Both the position numbers and the translations under genes were made by a program. This document shows, one piece after another, positions 20,318 to 31,134 of a stretch of 45,744 nt of DNA. A model generated the notes under the pieces. The model was not told the origin of the DNA, searched no databases, and saw only the letters and a list, made by a program, of their open reading frames with translations. Source of the stretch: Cladosporium sp. IMV 00045 (lineage: Eukaryota > Ascomycota > Dothideomycetes > Cladosporiales > Cladosporiaceae); contig MSJI02000303.1 in assembly GCA_001931905.2 (NCBI GenBank), positions 1 through 45,744 on the forward strand. The letters run 5' to 3'. Numbering within the stretch: position 1 is the first letter of the stretch; every line of letters starts with the position of its first letter.

Positions 20318-22069
20318 TCAACTATGAACTTTGTTCTCGTACGTACAGTCGCTACTTTGATGCTTTCGACGTAGCAAGTCGACATCGCGGACAAGGCGGT
20401 TCAGCTGCGCACGCGCAAGAGCAAGTTCGTTGGTGCACGCAGGAACAACAGGTTGCAGCGAAGGCCATGGGGACCATGTGTCTGTCTGTGTCTTGTAGTG
20501 TGGCACTGGTATCGGCGGTGTCGGTACTACCCAAATTTGCGACTTGGTTGTGATCTCGACGCATCTAATCCTATGATCAGAGACGAATGTATTTGAAGGT
20601 GAATGCACTCACGTAACGTAGTCGAGCATGCTCCAGGCGACCGTTGCTCTTGTTTTATGTTTCCATGAATCAGGGTCACCGTAGACTTCGTGGGTCAATT
20701 CAGGGTCGTAAAGTCCCTTGCTTAGAAGCATCTTTTGTGCGGCAATGATGATCTGTCTGCCAAGCTTATCGATCCCAGTGGTGCAATAGATGGTACACAT
20801 AATCGCTCCGGCACACGCAGTGGCTATACTGTTGTCGTCGTTGTCGATGGCCTCCTGCCAGAGATATCGCGCTCGTTTCCATGCCTGAAGATGTACTGGC
20901 GATAATTTGGGATCGAAATATATATAGGATCTCTAGAAACTCCGTTAGCTATATTGCCGGAGATTCGTTCAATAACCAGACATACTGCCGCAACTGCTAA
21001 GACCGCGTATACAAGCAGCCTGGATGATAGATCGGAATCCTCGCCCGCTAGAGCGTTGCAGAAGTCGTCGGTATTGAAAAGGCCCCACACCGGATGCTCC
21101 CACACGAGATACGAAGTGATTATTTTGCGAAAGTCAGCATCATTCAAAAAGGTTATACCCCAATCAGCTGTTTTCACCCGGTCGAGTCGGGGATCACTTT
21201 TCGAGACGGGGCGCTTTGAATATCTGTCTCGGATCGACGTCGGCGTCGAGGTTGGTGTACGCGAGAGATCCGGCGCGCTCGGCATCTTTCTGATCATCTT
21301 GCGCCGATAGATACTCTCCGAATTGCGGCCGGACGTCGAACTGGACGGGGTGAGTCAGCTACTGGTTAACCCAATGATCGAAACCCCAGAATGACTGATG
21401 CCAGGCTAGAGGTTGGAAGTAAAGCAAAGTAACTAGACCTACATACGGTTCGATAGGCAGGCTCCACATCCTATCAGCAGCCGCTTCTCGTGGATCCGGA
21501 TACGTGTTCGTGGCCTCGGAACTGTCTTCTCGAGAAACCGGTGTTACTTGTGGGCGGGCTTCTTGATTGTGCTGTGGCAATGAACGGCCCATCTGAAGTG
21601 CCGAGGATAAACTCTCTGTTCTCAACTGTGCCAACACTTGTATGGCGTCGTGGTCCGAGGAAGACTGCAGTATCTCAACCAAATCATGTTCATCGGCACT
21701 CTGGGTCTGCAGGGCCTCGAACTTCCGTTTCAAGGCTGGGAACGGCGCTTCGCCTGGCTCATGGGAATAGTGGCATTCGATCTGGTGAGATTCGCATTCG
21801 GAGCAGATTGGACGTCGGCCGCTGCACTTCGAACAAGTCAGCAGGATAGCTCTTAAACAGTCTCTTAGTTATTCGTCAAGTAGAGATTTCATGGGAGAGC
21901 TCACTTTCGTCTTCCGTCGACGACATGCTGCGAGTCGGGTACTTAGAACATGATAATCCTCGACAAAAGTATTTCGGCTGTGAAACTCACCGTCACAAGC
22001 AACAGAGATTTGCTCACGCTTCTTACCCGGGATCGGACGACTCGAATGCGCACGCTCCTTGGGTGCCAT
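20318..22069 (-). pseudogene. Zn2Cys6 transcription factor, C-terminally truncated by deletion (467 codons)
   Basis: Homeolog of 9368-11902. Exons 1-5 keep the same structure: 22069-21991, 21927-21905, 21826-21447, 21340-20986, 20932-20613. Exon 6 begins at 20564. Intron positions are identical, the zinc cluster is intact and no internal stop is seen. At about 20347 the sequence jumps from the regulator (after LLRRKHQ) to the spacer next to the chromo-like gene. The other copy has about 935 bp more between 9237 and about 10171. The deletion removes the second half of exon 6 and all of exon 7, about 240 residues including the WYHFAILELFRPF region. The frame runs about ten foreign residues to a stop at 20318. 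The product could still bind DNA, so it may be a dominant interfering form or simply a decaying copy. Confidence 0.87.
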
Positions 22070-22762
22070 GTTCGATCGCAGCGGCGGACATGTAAATGTA
22101 AGAATTCGATGGCTTCGCTCTTTGAAATGGCCTGTCGGTCCTGCCTCCGAGGATGCGCAAATCGACTTCAGACCCTTACTGATTCATCGGTCTTCGTTCG
22201 ACGGAAGTCGTAGCTCTAGCTCTTTAACCTCATTCCTTGCTCCTTTGATGGGCAATAGAGATCGGGTATCGAGATGATGATGTGGGATGCCTTTTTGGGG
22301 ACGGCTTGTGCGACGTGGGAGCTGCAAGCGTAGGATGAGTGAAGGAAGCAGTCTAGCCTCGTAGCCTTTTAGCCGAAGCAATTACTAGGTATTTATTAAA
22401 TCATAATTGAGAGCTCATAAGGCTGCGATCTCGTCTAAGTTTCCTCACCGGCTTTTCCCGAAACCCACGCGGCCAGAGGCGAGACTCATCATATCACAGC
22501 GGGCCTACATATACTTGCAGACTTGCAAAGGTCATACGGAGCGAAACCCTTCATGACTATTTCATTGTCATTATGCATCGAAAGGTACATATCTCCAGAA
22601 CAATGAAAGGTGGTCAGGCGTACGAAAAAGGCAAACGATTCGGACCTTCTGTGATTATTATGAATTATCTTTTTACCCGCGTTCATCTTTCCGTTTTTAT
22701 CAATCCAGCATCAGCCTCATTTCATACTAAAAGCTGACTCCAGAGTATTGCCAGATCACAGA
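22070..22762. other. Promoter of truncated regulator / 3' region of transporter
   Basis: Homeolog of 11903-12517. It is well conserved near the regulator start and diverged near the transporter stop. No supported gene. Confidence 0.55.
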
Positions 22763-24758
22763 TCAGAAGACAACACCCTTAGTCTGCTTGATCTGCTTGA
22801 CGTTGACGTTCTTGATCATGAACATGAAAATGAACATCAGAGCCGAAAACGCCACGCCAGCGGCAAGCATTCTGCTGTGTCCGTAGCCGTAAGCGTGCTG
22901 GATGGCGAGACGCTCCTCACTGCCAACAGGGAAGCTGAGCTGCGTGACCAAGTCTCCCATGATCAACATAGCATTCTCTTGTTGAGAGGCTGGGAGATAG
23001 CGCGCCAGAGCCGTGGGGAACACGTTCGTCCAGATGGCGCCCGAGATTGTCTGGCCCAGAGCACCGCCGACCGAGCCGCTGACGTAGAGCAGAGACATGG
23101 CGGTCGAGGCGTGCTGGTGGTCGACGGCGGCGAGAACGGAGAGCTGGCACACGAGGATGAAGCAGGCGCCGCCGATGGAGATGAAAATCTCGCACATGAT
23201 GATGTATCCGATGTTGCCGTTGGGCTGGCGGAAGTGGATCATCAGGCCCAGGGTGAACGTGTACAAGGGCACGGCGATGTAGAAGAGCCACCTGTAGTAT
23301 CCGGTCCTGCGAATGGCCCAGCCGACGAGGAAGAGGAGGAAGCCGGAGACGACGGAAAAGGTGTTGTTGATGTATCCAGCCTCGGCGACGCTGACGTTGA
23401 AGACAACCTGCAGGAAGGACTGGAAGTAGATGTTCCACGTATAGTAGGAGATCTGGTAGACCATGTTGAGGAGACAAGTGCCGACGATGGAACGGTCAGA
23501 CAGGAACTGCCAGGGCATCCACGGCGTGCGTGCCAAGTAGACCTCCCAGAAGCCAAAGACGACGAGCGCAACGAAGCCGACGACGATCATTGCAATGATG
23601 TATCCGGTGGCCCAGCCATTCGGGGCAGTTGCAGCAAGGTTGAAGGGTAGGAGGAAAACAACGAGTCCACCAGCGAAGAGAACGACTCCGACGACTAGTC
23701 AAGGGCGGTCGTTAGTGCCTTGTTTGGCTCGTGAATGCGTTCAGGAAAGACTTACGATCGAACTCGTGGAAGATGTGCACAAGAGTTTGAGAAAATGTCC
23801 TTCCGCTGCTGATCTTCTCGGCTGGCATCAGGCCAGCCTTCTTGGCCTTGTTGAGATTGATCTTCAACACAGTGTACAGGGGAACGGCAACAGCTGGGGT
23901 GACGATAGCGAAAGCGCCGAACGCCCATCGCCAGCTGCCGACGTCGACCAGGAAAGACTCAGCGGCCTTCGAACCAGCAAACGCAGTGATCATGTACGGA
24001 GAGGAGACAAACGCAAACGCAATGCCACGGTTCTTCAAGCTCGAGACGTCGGTCGAGACCATGACGTGTGCGTAAACAGCGCCAGAGGATCCAATGGTAG
24101 CAAGGACCTGAAGAACAGGGTCAGCCACATGTACGTGTATCAAGAAAATCGATGTGTTCCCAAAGACATACTCTTCCGACACAGAGTGTCACGAGGTTCT
24201 GCGCGCCGGCTTGCAAGATCAGACCGAGCACAAGCATGCTGACCATGACGACGAAACCCTCAGCGCGACCCCAGAGATCGAGGACTTTGGCGACGGGGAT
24301 GTAACAGGCAGCGGTGAGAGCGCTGGCCATGGCATTGACAATCGTCAACATGGAGTGAGCACCAAACGCCGAAGTTGCGTACGGCGTCATACTTCCGTTA
24401 ATCGCGACCCTAAATCCGCCGGCAAGGGTGTAGAACCAGATGCTAATGATCGCGTTAACGACGCACTGCTACGCTACTTGAATGTGACTGAACATGCAAC
24501 ATACCATGCCAAAGTCGTGAGCATTGAAGTCTTTGTCCAGGCCAGAGTAGTAGCCTGAGCCTTCTTCACACCAATCTGGGCGTCCTCGTCCACCTCATCG
24601 GAGTTGACACTGGCATTGCCTGGTGCTGGGGCCGATGGAGCAGCGTTTTTGTCGTCCACAACAACGGTCTGCTGGACGACTCCGGACAGCTCCTGATCAG
24701 AAGGCGTTGAAACGTCAGTAGTCTGACGACCAAAGGTAGGCCTCGAGGAGAAAGTCAT
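22763..24758 (-). CDS. SIT-family siderophore-iron transporter (MFS), complete copy (602 aa)
   Basis: Plasma-membrane MFS importer of ferric siderophores (MirB/Sit1-like). Four exons: 24758-24505, 24442-24172, 24107-23756, 23694-22763. Introns are 62, 64 and 61 nt; the first has a TTAAC branch site. Spliced, the hallmark GVKKAQATTLAWTKTS is followed by the first membrane segment and, with family-typical spacing, TPYATSAF. PVAKVLDLWGRAEGF (MFS motif A region), AQNLVTLCVGR, GSWRWAFGAF, EFDLVGVVLFAGGLVVFLLPF and GSVGGALGQTISGAIWTN also match the siderophore transporter family. An in-frame ATG exists three codons upstream (24767), but the homeolog has GTG there, so the shared ATG is used. The promoter holds iron-regulator motifs. 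The substrate cannot be told from sequence. Confidence 0.9.
22800..23041. repeat. 242-bp identical block, copy 2 (inside contig B transporter)
   Basis: Internal to contig B and uninterrupted here. It is identical to the end of contig A and the start of contig C, and is bounded on both sides by single-base differences from them. Confidence 0.97.
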
Positions 24759-24876
24759 CTTGTCCATGGGAGGAGTGTCTTGACGAAAAGTCGAGGAACG
24801 ACGGCGTCGGTTGCCAGCAAGAAGAAGAGCGATACCTACAAGAAGACAGCGGCACTCACAGACTTCGCCTACAGCC

Positions 24877-24884
24877 TATATATA
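24877..24884 (-). promoter_or_regulatory. TATA box of the siderophore transporter
   Basis: TATATATA about 120 bp upstream of the chosen ATG, kept in the homeolog at 34211-34218. Confidence 0.6.
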
Positions 24885-25095
24885 CATCTTCGTAGAGTCG
24901 CCCAGTCGGCGCCTGGCACCGGATAGAGACATTGGGAGAATCGTTAGCTTCAGCGAAAGAAGCCATCTAGATCATGGCTCCTATGGTCTGAGAAACAAAT
25001 CGTCGCAAATGTTAGCGAGCCCGCCTCTTTGGGACTGAACTAGCATGATTGAACACTGCGTTGGGGTGTGCAGAGGCATTGGCAGTGAGGGCTCG

Positions 25096-25169
25096 TTATC
25101 AGATTTCGGTTACTGGTCTATCAGATCCAATCAAACCTCATCCTTCGGCACAGAGCGGGGATCAGATAA
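25096..25169 (-). promoter_or_regulatory. Cluster of iron-responsive GATA (SreA-type) sites
   Basis: TTATCAGAT at 25096-25104 is the reverse complement of ATCTGATAA, and ATCAGATAA lies at 25161-25169. Both are perfect ATCWGATAA sites, the motif described for the iron-sensing GATA repressor SreA and its orthologs. A one-mismatch site, CTATCAGAT, lies between at 25118-25126. The cluster is 340-410 bp upstream of the transporter start. It implies repression when iron is replete and induction on starvation. Confidence 0.75.
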
Positions 25170-27689
25170 ATCTCTTCAAGCTTCAGGTGACCTTGGCAGC
25201 ATTAGTGAATGCCCCCGACTTCGGCTGCGATGACTTGGCAAGATGCAACAATACCCAAAGGCCGCGGCGAAGGGAGCAAAAAAGAAGCAAAAAACCGTGT
25301 GAACCGCACTCATCCAGTGATGACCCAACGTCGAGGAATCGCAATGGGATGAGTCAATTCCGACAAAGCTGGATAGCTGGTGGAACAGCGCTCGATACCC
25401 TGCCAAGGGAGAGTCTTGAACTAGCAACAGGCGACATATAGCCAAGCAAGCTCGTCCAGGGATTGATGGTGCTATGCCGCATGGGAATATAAAAAACCTG
25501 TCCGGTCAATCTACCTTGGGCTTTGATGTGGGACAATTTAGCCTGGAAGGGTTCCTACTTTCGGCGATCAGAGAGCGGCAAGAGGACAAACGGAAGGAGC
25601 CTTGAGCGAGGACTGGAGACGAGCCGAATCATGTGAAGCAAACGGTTTGATTCCTGTTGTAGCTCATCTAGCAATCCTCGGCGATATGCGATGTCGGTAG
25701 GTCTCAACACAGTCGCGGTCCCGGGCTATGAAGCGGTGAGCAGGCGAGACAGTATTTCAAACGATCAAAGGAACGGGATCTGAGTGGTCTCGTCAATCGT
25801 GTTGGAGAGATCGATATGCGTTAACGGTGCACAGTAGATCAGTAAGGCTGGTAACAACACATGGCATCGTCGTTGCAAGGAACCGTTTGTCTAGGATGGC
25901 GGGCTCCACAAACGCCAAGCTGCCTTTTGTACCAGCGAGCTAGGAGATGCCAGTTCATTGACCGTAGGAACACGTTGATTTTGTCGGTAAGAAGCGTAGA
26001 GTCATCCATTGCCAAGGGGCACAGAAGCCCGACTGACGTTCGGCTACCCATTTCTGTCACCATCATCGTGGAGCAAACTCACTGAAGCGCAGACTCGTAG
26101 TTGCTATAATCAAACGACCGCGAGCACATAGATGTCAGGCTAATCGTGCCATATTTGGAAGAAAGCCGGCGCTTCTAGAAGCAAGGAACCGCATTAGGGA
26201 GAGGGCAACTCGCGCATATGCGTTGAGAAGTCCACACTCGCGTGACATGCACAGCGCCCACTCTCTGCAGGGCTGCCGGAAGTGCTTAGTTCATATCCTG
26301 ATGCCGATCACACATCTAGACCCAGAATTCGGAGGACTGGAAACGTCGCTTGGGTTCCATTGAAGCAAAGCAGGATAGCACATTCTACAGGCGCGCCTTG
26401 GGACCAATACCGAATATCGGCTGTATGAATTTGTCGGAGACGTCCAAGCAATCGTTTCGATGAGGATTGGGAGCCAAGAACAACATCTCCGAGCAGACCG
26501 AGCTCATTTCAGCCTCAGGAATGAATCGAGATGTCGTCCGTCTAGTTGTGTCAGAGTAAAGTCCATGCCTTCGCTCGCCAAATTCTGTCATTGCCTCAGC
26601 CTCGTGTTTTCATCTGATGATCGATATTTACAAGCAGTATACGTTAGCTAAAAGCATGACTTTCTAACCAAATGCAAACCTTCAGCGCGCTGAGGACGAG
26701 AGATTCACGCGGATTGCTCAGCGTGAACAGTTATCGCGCTCTGGCCAGGGCCGTCATTGAGACCGTCTATTGATAGAGAAGCAGAAATTATGGCTCAGTG
26801 TACTTGTTGGCCATACAAGACACCGTGAACTTGATTGAAACCCGTGCCGTCGTGGCATGCCGTGCTCGAATGCATTGAGAGTGGCCAGGTGTCGCTGTGC
26901 GCTTCTAACTCGATCGTGCTGTGAGTTCGAGTGACCAGAAGATGACCGTTCCCGGTGATGCCTTGCACATGTGATGCCAGTCCGTCACTAGGCTGCGATC
27001 TCCCAATCTTGACGGCATGGAAGTCGAAGCAAGTGGCTATCAGAATTGCCATGTCATTAGTGTCGTTATGGATGATGGCATTGTCTTCACATGCTTGAAG
27101 GGGCACATAAAAGACCTGATAAGTAATTTCAAGTCCCAGCTGGAAGACGTCCGCGAAAATGCGTTCATCTCATGCGGCCTGAGACCATGATCGACCCTGG
27201 AAGTGAGATGACTCGGCATGCGATCGAGCCGGCAGCCCTTCCTTCCGATGACGACAGAATATGCAGTATGGTGGCTGAGAGTTGATCGCAGCCGATAGAG
27301 TTGCACGCAACGCTGCGTATAGACAGCAGGGAATCGTGTCTACGTACATGTAATAGAAGATTGGATGCTGACGCTCACTCGCAGAAACGGACGCACGAGC
27401 GTTCATGTTGGCTGGCGTTCCTCCATTCGCGATGTTGCCACGGGGGCGGCACGGAACGAGCCTAGAGACCGGGGTGCTGGTGGGTTCCTGCCACCCTTCC
27501 CAGCCTCAACCTCCATCCTTGTTTCGTCCCCGCCACGCGATGAGGTAAATAGTAGCACGCAACGACCGAGACAATGTTAAAACACAATGGCTGTATTTTT
27601 CTGAACATCTTCAAGACTCCCAGCGATTGTTCACAGCTTCCACGGCGCCTCCCTCGTTAGCTCAACATTCGTTCGTCGCATGTCTCGCA

Positions 27690-29430
27690 ATGGACAGAAC
27701 GTATCCAGATTACCCACAATACGACTATCGGAAACCATGGACTTATCATTCCGCCAACACATCTGCTCCACTTTCTTCACTGTACAATTCTCCAACTCCA
27801 TCGCGACCTGAACCCGCTGCCAGACGGCACAGCGAACGATGGACTGGCCCTCGAGCAATCAAAAGGTCGATCCCTCACAATGGCTCGACTTGTGACAACA
27901 ATCAGTGTGACAATCCTTCCATCGCTCCGGACGAACGACTCTGTCCAGGTCCGAAAGGCCTCAACTTGTGCGGCACATGCTACAAACGTTTCAAGATCGA
28001 GCGCAGGCATGCTATGGAAGAGCGACGCGCTGTGAACGATTCTTGGAAGAGGCCTAGACACCGTCGCTCGACGTCTCAAGCAACGCCGCTGGAAACCTCT
28101 CGAAGACCCGAAACAGTTCGCACCAGCACGTATGATTCTCAGCAGTCAGCTTACGGTCCACCATCACCTGTTGTTGCCCAGCATGCGAGCAACTTACGTG
28201 GGGATCAACCCGTTGAGAAGCAACCGACAGAGAATGCCGTCCCTGTGCAGGAATCACCAGAGAATGACGCGAAGAAACCGCCTTCACCGCTCATCACCCC
28301 GTTCCGGGCATCAGAGAAAAGTCGAAGTCTCCACAGCATCTCTAGCATTTCGCTGCAAGAGCACGATCGACGAACCTCCAGATCGCCACAAAAGCACCGC
28401 CCTCACCGAGGACGTGATCGTCGAAGAGAATCACACAGAAGTTACGCTCGAGACCCATCAACCTTCGACGAAGCCGAGTACTACAAATACGGCAGGATGG
28501 AAGAAGGCCGCGACCGCCACAACAGACGCTGTGGCTGCTGCGCGCTCTGGAGCCGAAGACGCAAATGTGTAGTCTTCGGATCTGTCACTCTATCCATCAT
28601 CATCCTAATAATCATCATCGCGCTCGCCGCCACTCTCACGCAAAAAGGCGGATTCAAATACGTCCCCTCCACAGCGCAAGTGAACAACACCCTCGCCTTC
28701 GAATCCGGCGGCGCCACGCGCAAAAGCGTCAACGACACCACCGTCGGCATCGGCAAGGGAAGCGACAGCTACACCTACTACCAAGGCAACGCGAGCAACT
28801 TCCCGTCATCGGACAAATGGGTCTCCTTCGACGACATGTGGGAAGCGAACCTCGACACGTTCAAGCACTCGTGCGGCTGGCTGGACCGCGGCGACGACAA
28901 CACGCCCGAGATGATTCGCGACATCCACAACGCGATCCAGGACCGCGCCAACGCCTCGCTCGTCGATCAGAGAATCATTCTCGCCACTGTCATTCAGGAA
29001 ACCAACGGTTGCCCGCTCGTCGCCCACACTGTCTCCTCTGGCGGCACGCGCAATCCGGGTCTCATGCAATCGCATAACGGGCACGAATATGATCCCAAGC
29101 ACAGCCGGTTGTCGATTCTCCTGATGATCCAGGACGGCACGCAAGGCACTGATGCCGGGTGGGGGTTGGTGGATAATCTGAATCTGTATGGGAATCCTTA
29201 CAAAGCGATGCGGGGGTATAACAGGTAAGTTGGCAGTCCTTTGACCTACTTGGTGGTAGATTGACTTCATTTAAATTCTGACTGACTCTTCGACACACAG
29301 TGGCTATATCCCCAACAGCGGCGACTTGTCGGAGAAAGCAGGCGCGACGGCATGCTATGTGAGCGATATGGCGAATCGGCTCACGGGTTGGGTGAGGGCA
29401 GAAACGCAGTGTCCTGATGACACCCATTGA
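27690..29430 (+). CDS. GATA-like zinc finger / transmembrane / lysozyme-like protein (554 aa)
   Basis: Unusual architecture, function unknown. Residues 68-97 form C-x4-C-x20-C-x2-C (C68, C73, C94, C97) with PGPKGLNLCGTCYKR, resembling a GATA-type finger. A long basic, Ser/Pro-rich region follows. One membrane segment lies at about 293-318 (CVVFGSVTLSIIILIIIIALAATL), preceded by Arg/Lys and CGCC, so the N-terminus is probably cytosolic. The exoplasmic part (about 377-550) has ILATVIQETNGCP (E437), NPGLMQSHNG and YVSDMANRLTGW, a pattern like lysozyme/transglycosylase folds; catalysis is inferred only. Exons are 27690-29224 and 29301-29430, with a 76-nt GT-AG intron. The upstream frame lacks an ATG before 27690. 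The same fusion in the homeolog at 37018 argues against a sequencing artefact. Confidence 0.75.
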
Positions 29431-31134
29431 GCGTGAGAGTTGGAACGAAAGGTATATGGAGATGGGACATGGACATGAATATGGTGATACAGCACAGCAC
29501 AGCACAGTCCTGGTGAATAACGGCACGATAGGCTTGGACATAGGACAGCAACGAGTATGACTAGGCAGCACGCCTATGTATGTATGAATGGAATGAGTTC
29601 TCAGCATCACTGCAAGATAGGAGTCGCGCACGAACCCTATCCTTTTCCGTTTCATTCATTACTCGCTACTATCTGCACCTCCCTACTCAAGTCCAAACGG
29701 ACTTTCGTGGCTGAGCGACGCGTGTAGTGCGCATGCGCTTCTTCAGGTAAATAATGGCACCTTTGGACACAGACTCACACGATCTCTTACTTGTAGATCA
29801 CTCAAATGATTCTCACTGACAAGTCGTCAGTGGCGGCGCCCACGTGCCGTCGGAGCGGTTGCTAGATTGGGCCAAGGGAAGGAGTGGGAGAGTTTTTATG
29901 GTTTGGGGATTTGAGTTTTGGATAGGAGGATGGGAGATATGAGGTAAACGAAAACGAATGCACTTTCCATGACTGTTAGAACATGTCCTCAGCACGCAAT
30001 CTTCTCAAGGGATAGAGGACCGGCCTGGACGCCTGGAATTCAATCCCTGCGCGTTGGCGCGATTTGCGACAGGCATTTCTTGACGGATTGAACAAGATAT
30101 CGCAATTAAACTGAGCGGCAGGGCTGTGCCGTGCACGGCAGGAGGCAGAATCGGCAAAAGTGGGCGGGTGGAGTATAAGGCCAGAAGCGCGCGGTAAACA
30201 GGACAAGCATACATCTGAGGTGCATGGATTGGGGGAGTTTCTGGTGGGAGATCTTCATCTGGTTCGTTGCCGTCGGGGCCGAGGGGTTTGACGGGTCTCA
30301 TAACCAGAGATAATTGAGGGCTAGGCCGGAGCTCAATTCATCGGCCACAGCCTCCTCGGGGTTATGAGAGATTAATTCACTAACACGATCGATGACATAG
30401 CTCGGATTGCTTGGCTTCGGAGCTAGGATATGCTGGCAGGACTGGCAAGAGCTGGCAAGAGCTGGCAAGAGCTGGCAAGTGCTGGCATATGGAGCTATCG
30501 CTCAGCGGCGTCGAGTGTATTCGAGCCTTTCTCACAGTCTTTCCATGTGCCATGACCGCTGGGCAAGCAGTGCTGGGCCAGGTCAGCATCTTCTCATTTG
30601 TTTGCTCGCTCGGCGCCGAGGATGAACGAGGATGATATACACAAGTGCCCAAACTAATGCCCGTCGATCAAACCCTGATGTCGCCCTAAGCTGTCATTCG
30701 CCTCTCCGCAGCAGCCTCAATTCCCTTCTTGCTGGACCAAGCCCTTGCACTACTGCTTCCATGTCCTTCACTTGCACCCGCCGACGTCACCTTGTCTTGC
30801 AAGCAACCGTTCTTTGTGTGCGCGCACATCGTCACCATCATCATCGTCTCCCCCAAACCTCTCACCACCCGCAAGAGGTCCTCTACTACCTACTCCCCCG
30901 TCATCCTTCCGTCTGTTCCCGCACTCCCCCTCCTGTTCTCTGCTGTCGTTTTTGTTAGCTAGAGCTCCCTCCCACCTACCTACTCAGTCAGAGTGTTTGT
31001 TCCTCAGAGCGCGTATCACACCACGCCTCACCACACCCTCGTATACCAGTATTACTATTATAACAAGCCAATTTCCCTCCCCCGCCCAGAGCACATTCCG
31101 CCCTCTCCCGCTTGTCGGTTGGGCCGCCAACATC
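29431..31134. other. Spacer between GATA-lysozyme-like gene and SLM1
   Basis: The left part is the 3' UTR with a CAGCA-type repeat (about 29492-29508). The right part (from about 30640) is the pyrimidine-rich SLM1 promoter and leader. A weakly conserved stretch around 29980-30300 has open frames on the minus strand that shift between homeologs, so no gene is called. Confidence 0.55.
30432..30487. repeat. 10-bp minisatellite (GCTGGCAAGA), 6 units
   Basis: Six near-identical 9-10-bp units, about 650 bp upstream of the SLM1 ATG. The homeolog at 39762-39797 has four. Confidence 0.88.

Larger units (their letters stand above)
24759..27689. other. 2.9-kb divergent upstream region, transporter(-) / GATA-lysozyme-like gene(+)
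   Basis: No supported gene, but most of its length is alignable to the homeologous 34093-37017. The frames found are disrupted in one or other copy. It contains a TATA box and iron-responsive GATA sites near the transporter. The long middle part (about 25450-27550) may be regulatory DNA, a non-coding RNA or a decayed gene. Confidence 0.6.

Noticed and set aside
22748..23650. 300-codon open frame on the plus strand over the transporter
   Set aside because: It is antisense to well-supported transporter exon 4 with highly biased codon positions. Its Asp/Glu/His-rich translation is a shadow of GC-rich third positions on the other strand.
24443..24504. Alternative acceptor (CAG before TGCGTCG) for transporter intron 1
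   Set aside because: It leaves the frame broken with the GTATGT donor. The acceptor at TTAG before CATCTGG keeps phase in both homeologs, has a TTAAC branch site upstream and gives the family-typical spacing between WTKTS and TPYATSAF.
25049..25441. 130-codon plus-strand open frame upstream of the transporter
   Set aside because: The homeolog (34383-34703) ends early and differs in frame-affecting indels. The region carries promoter motifs and no domain is recognisable.
27627..27689. N-terminal extension of the GATA/lysozyme-like protein
   Set aside because: The frame is open but has no ATG; it would need a TTG start, which is not normal in fungi. The first ATG is at 27690.
30005..30301. 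Small minus-strand gene starting MRPVKPLGPDGN (match at 39192-39632)
   Set aside because: The first 30 or so codons align between homeologs, but a one-base indel shifts the frame after the HAP motif and the rest is not shared. No splice structure restores it.
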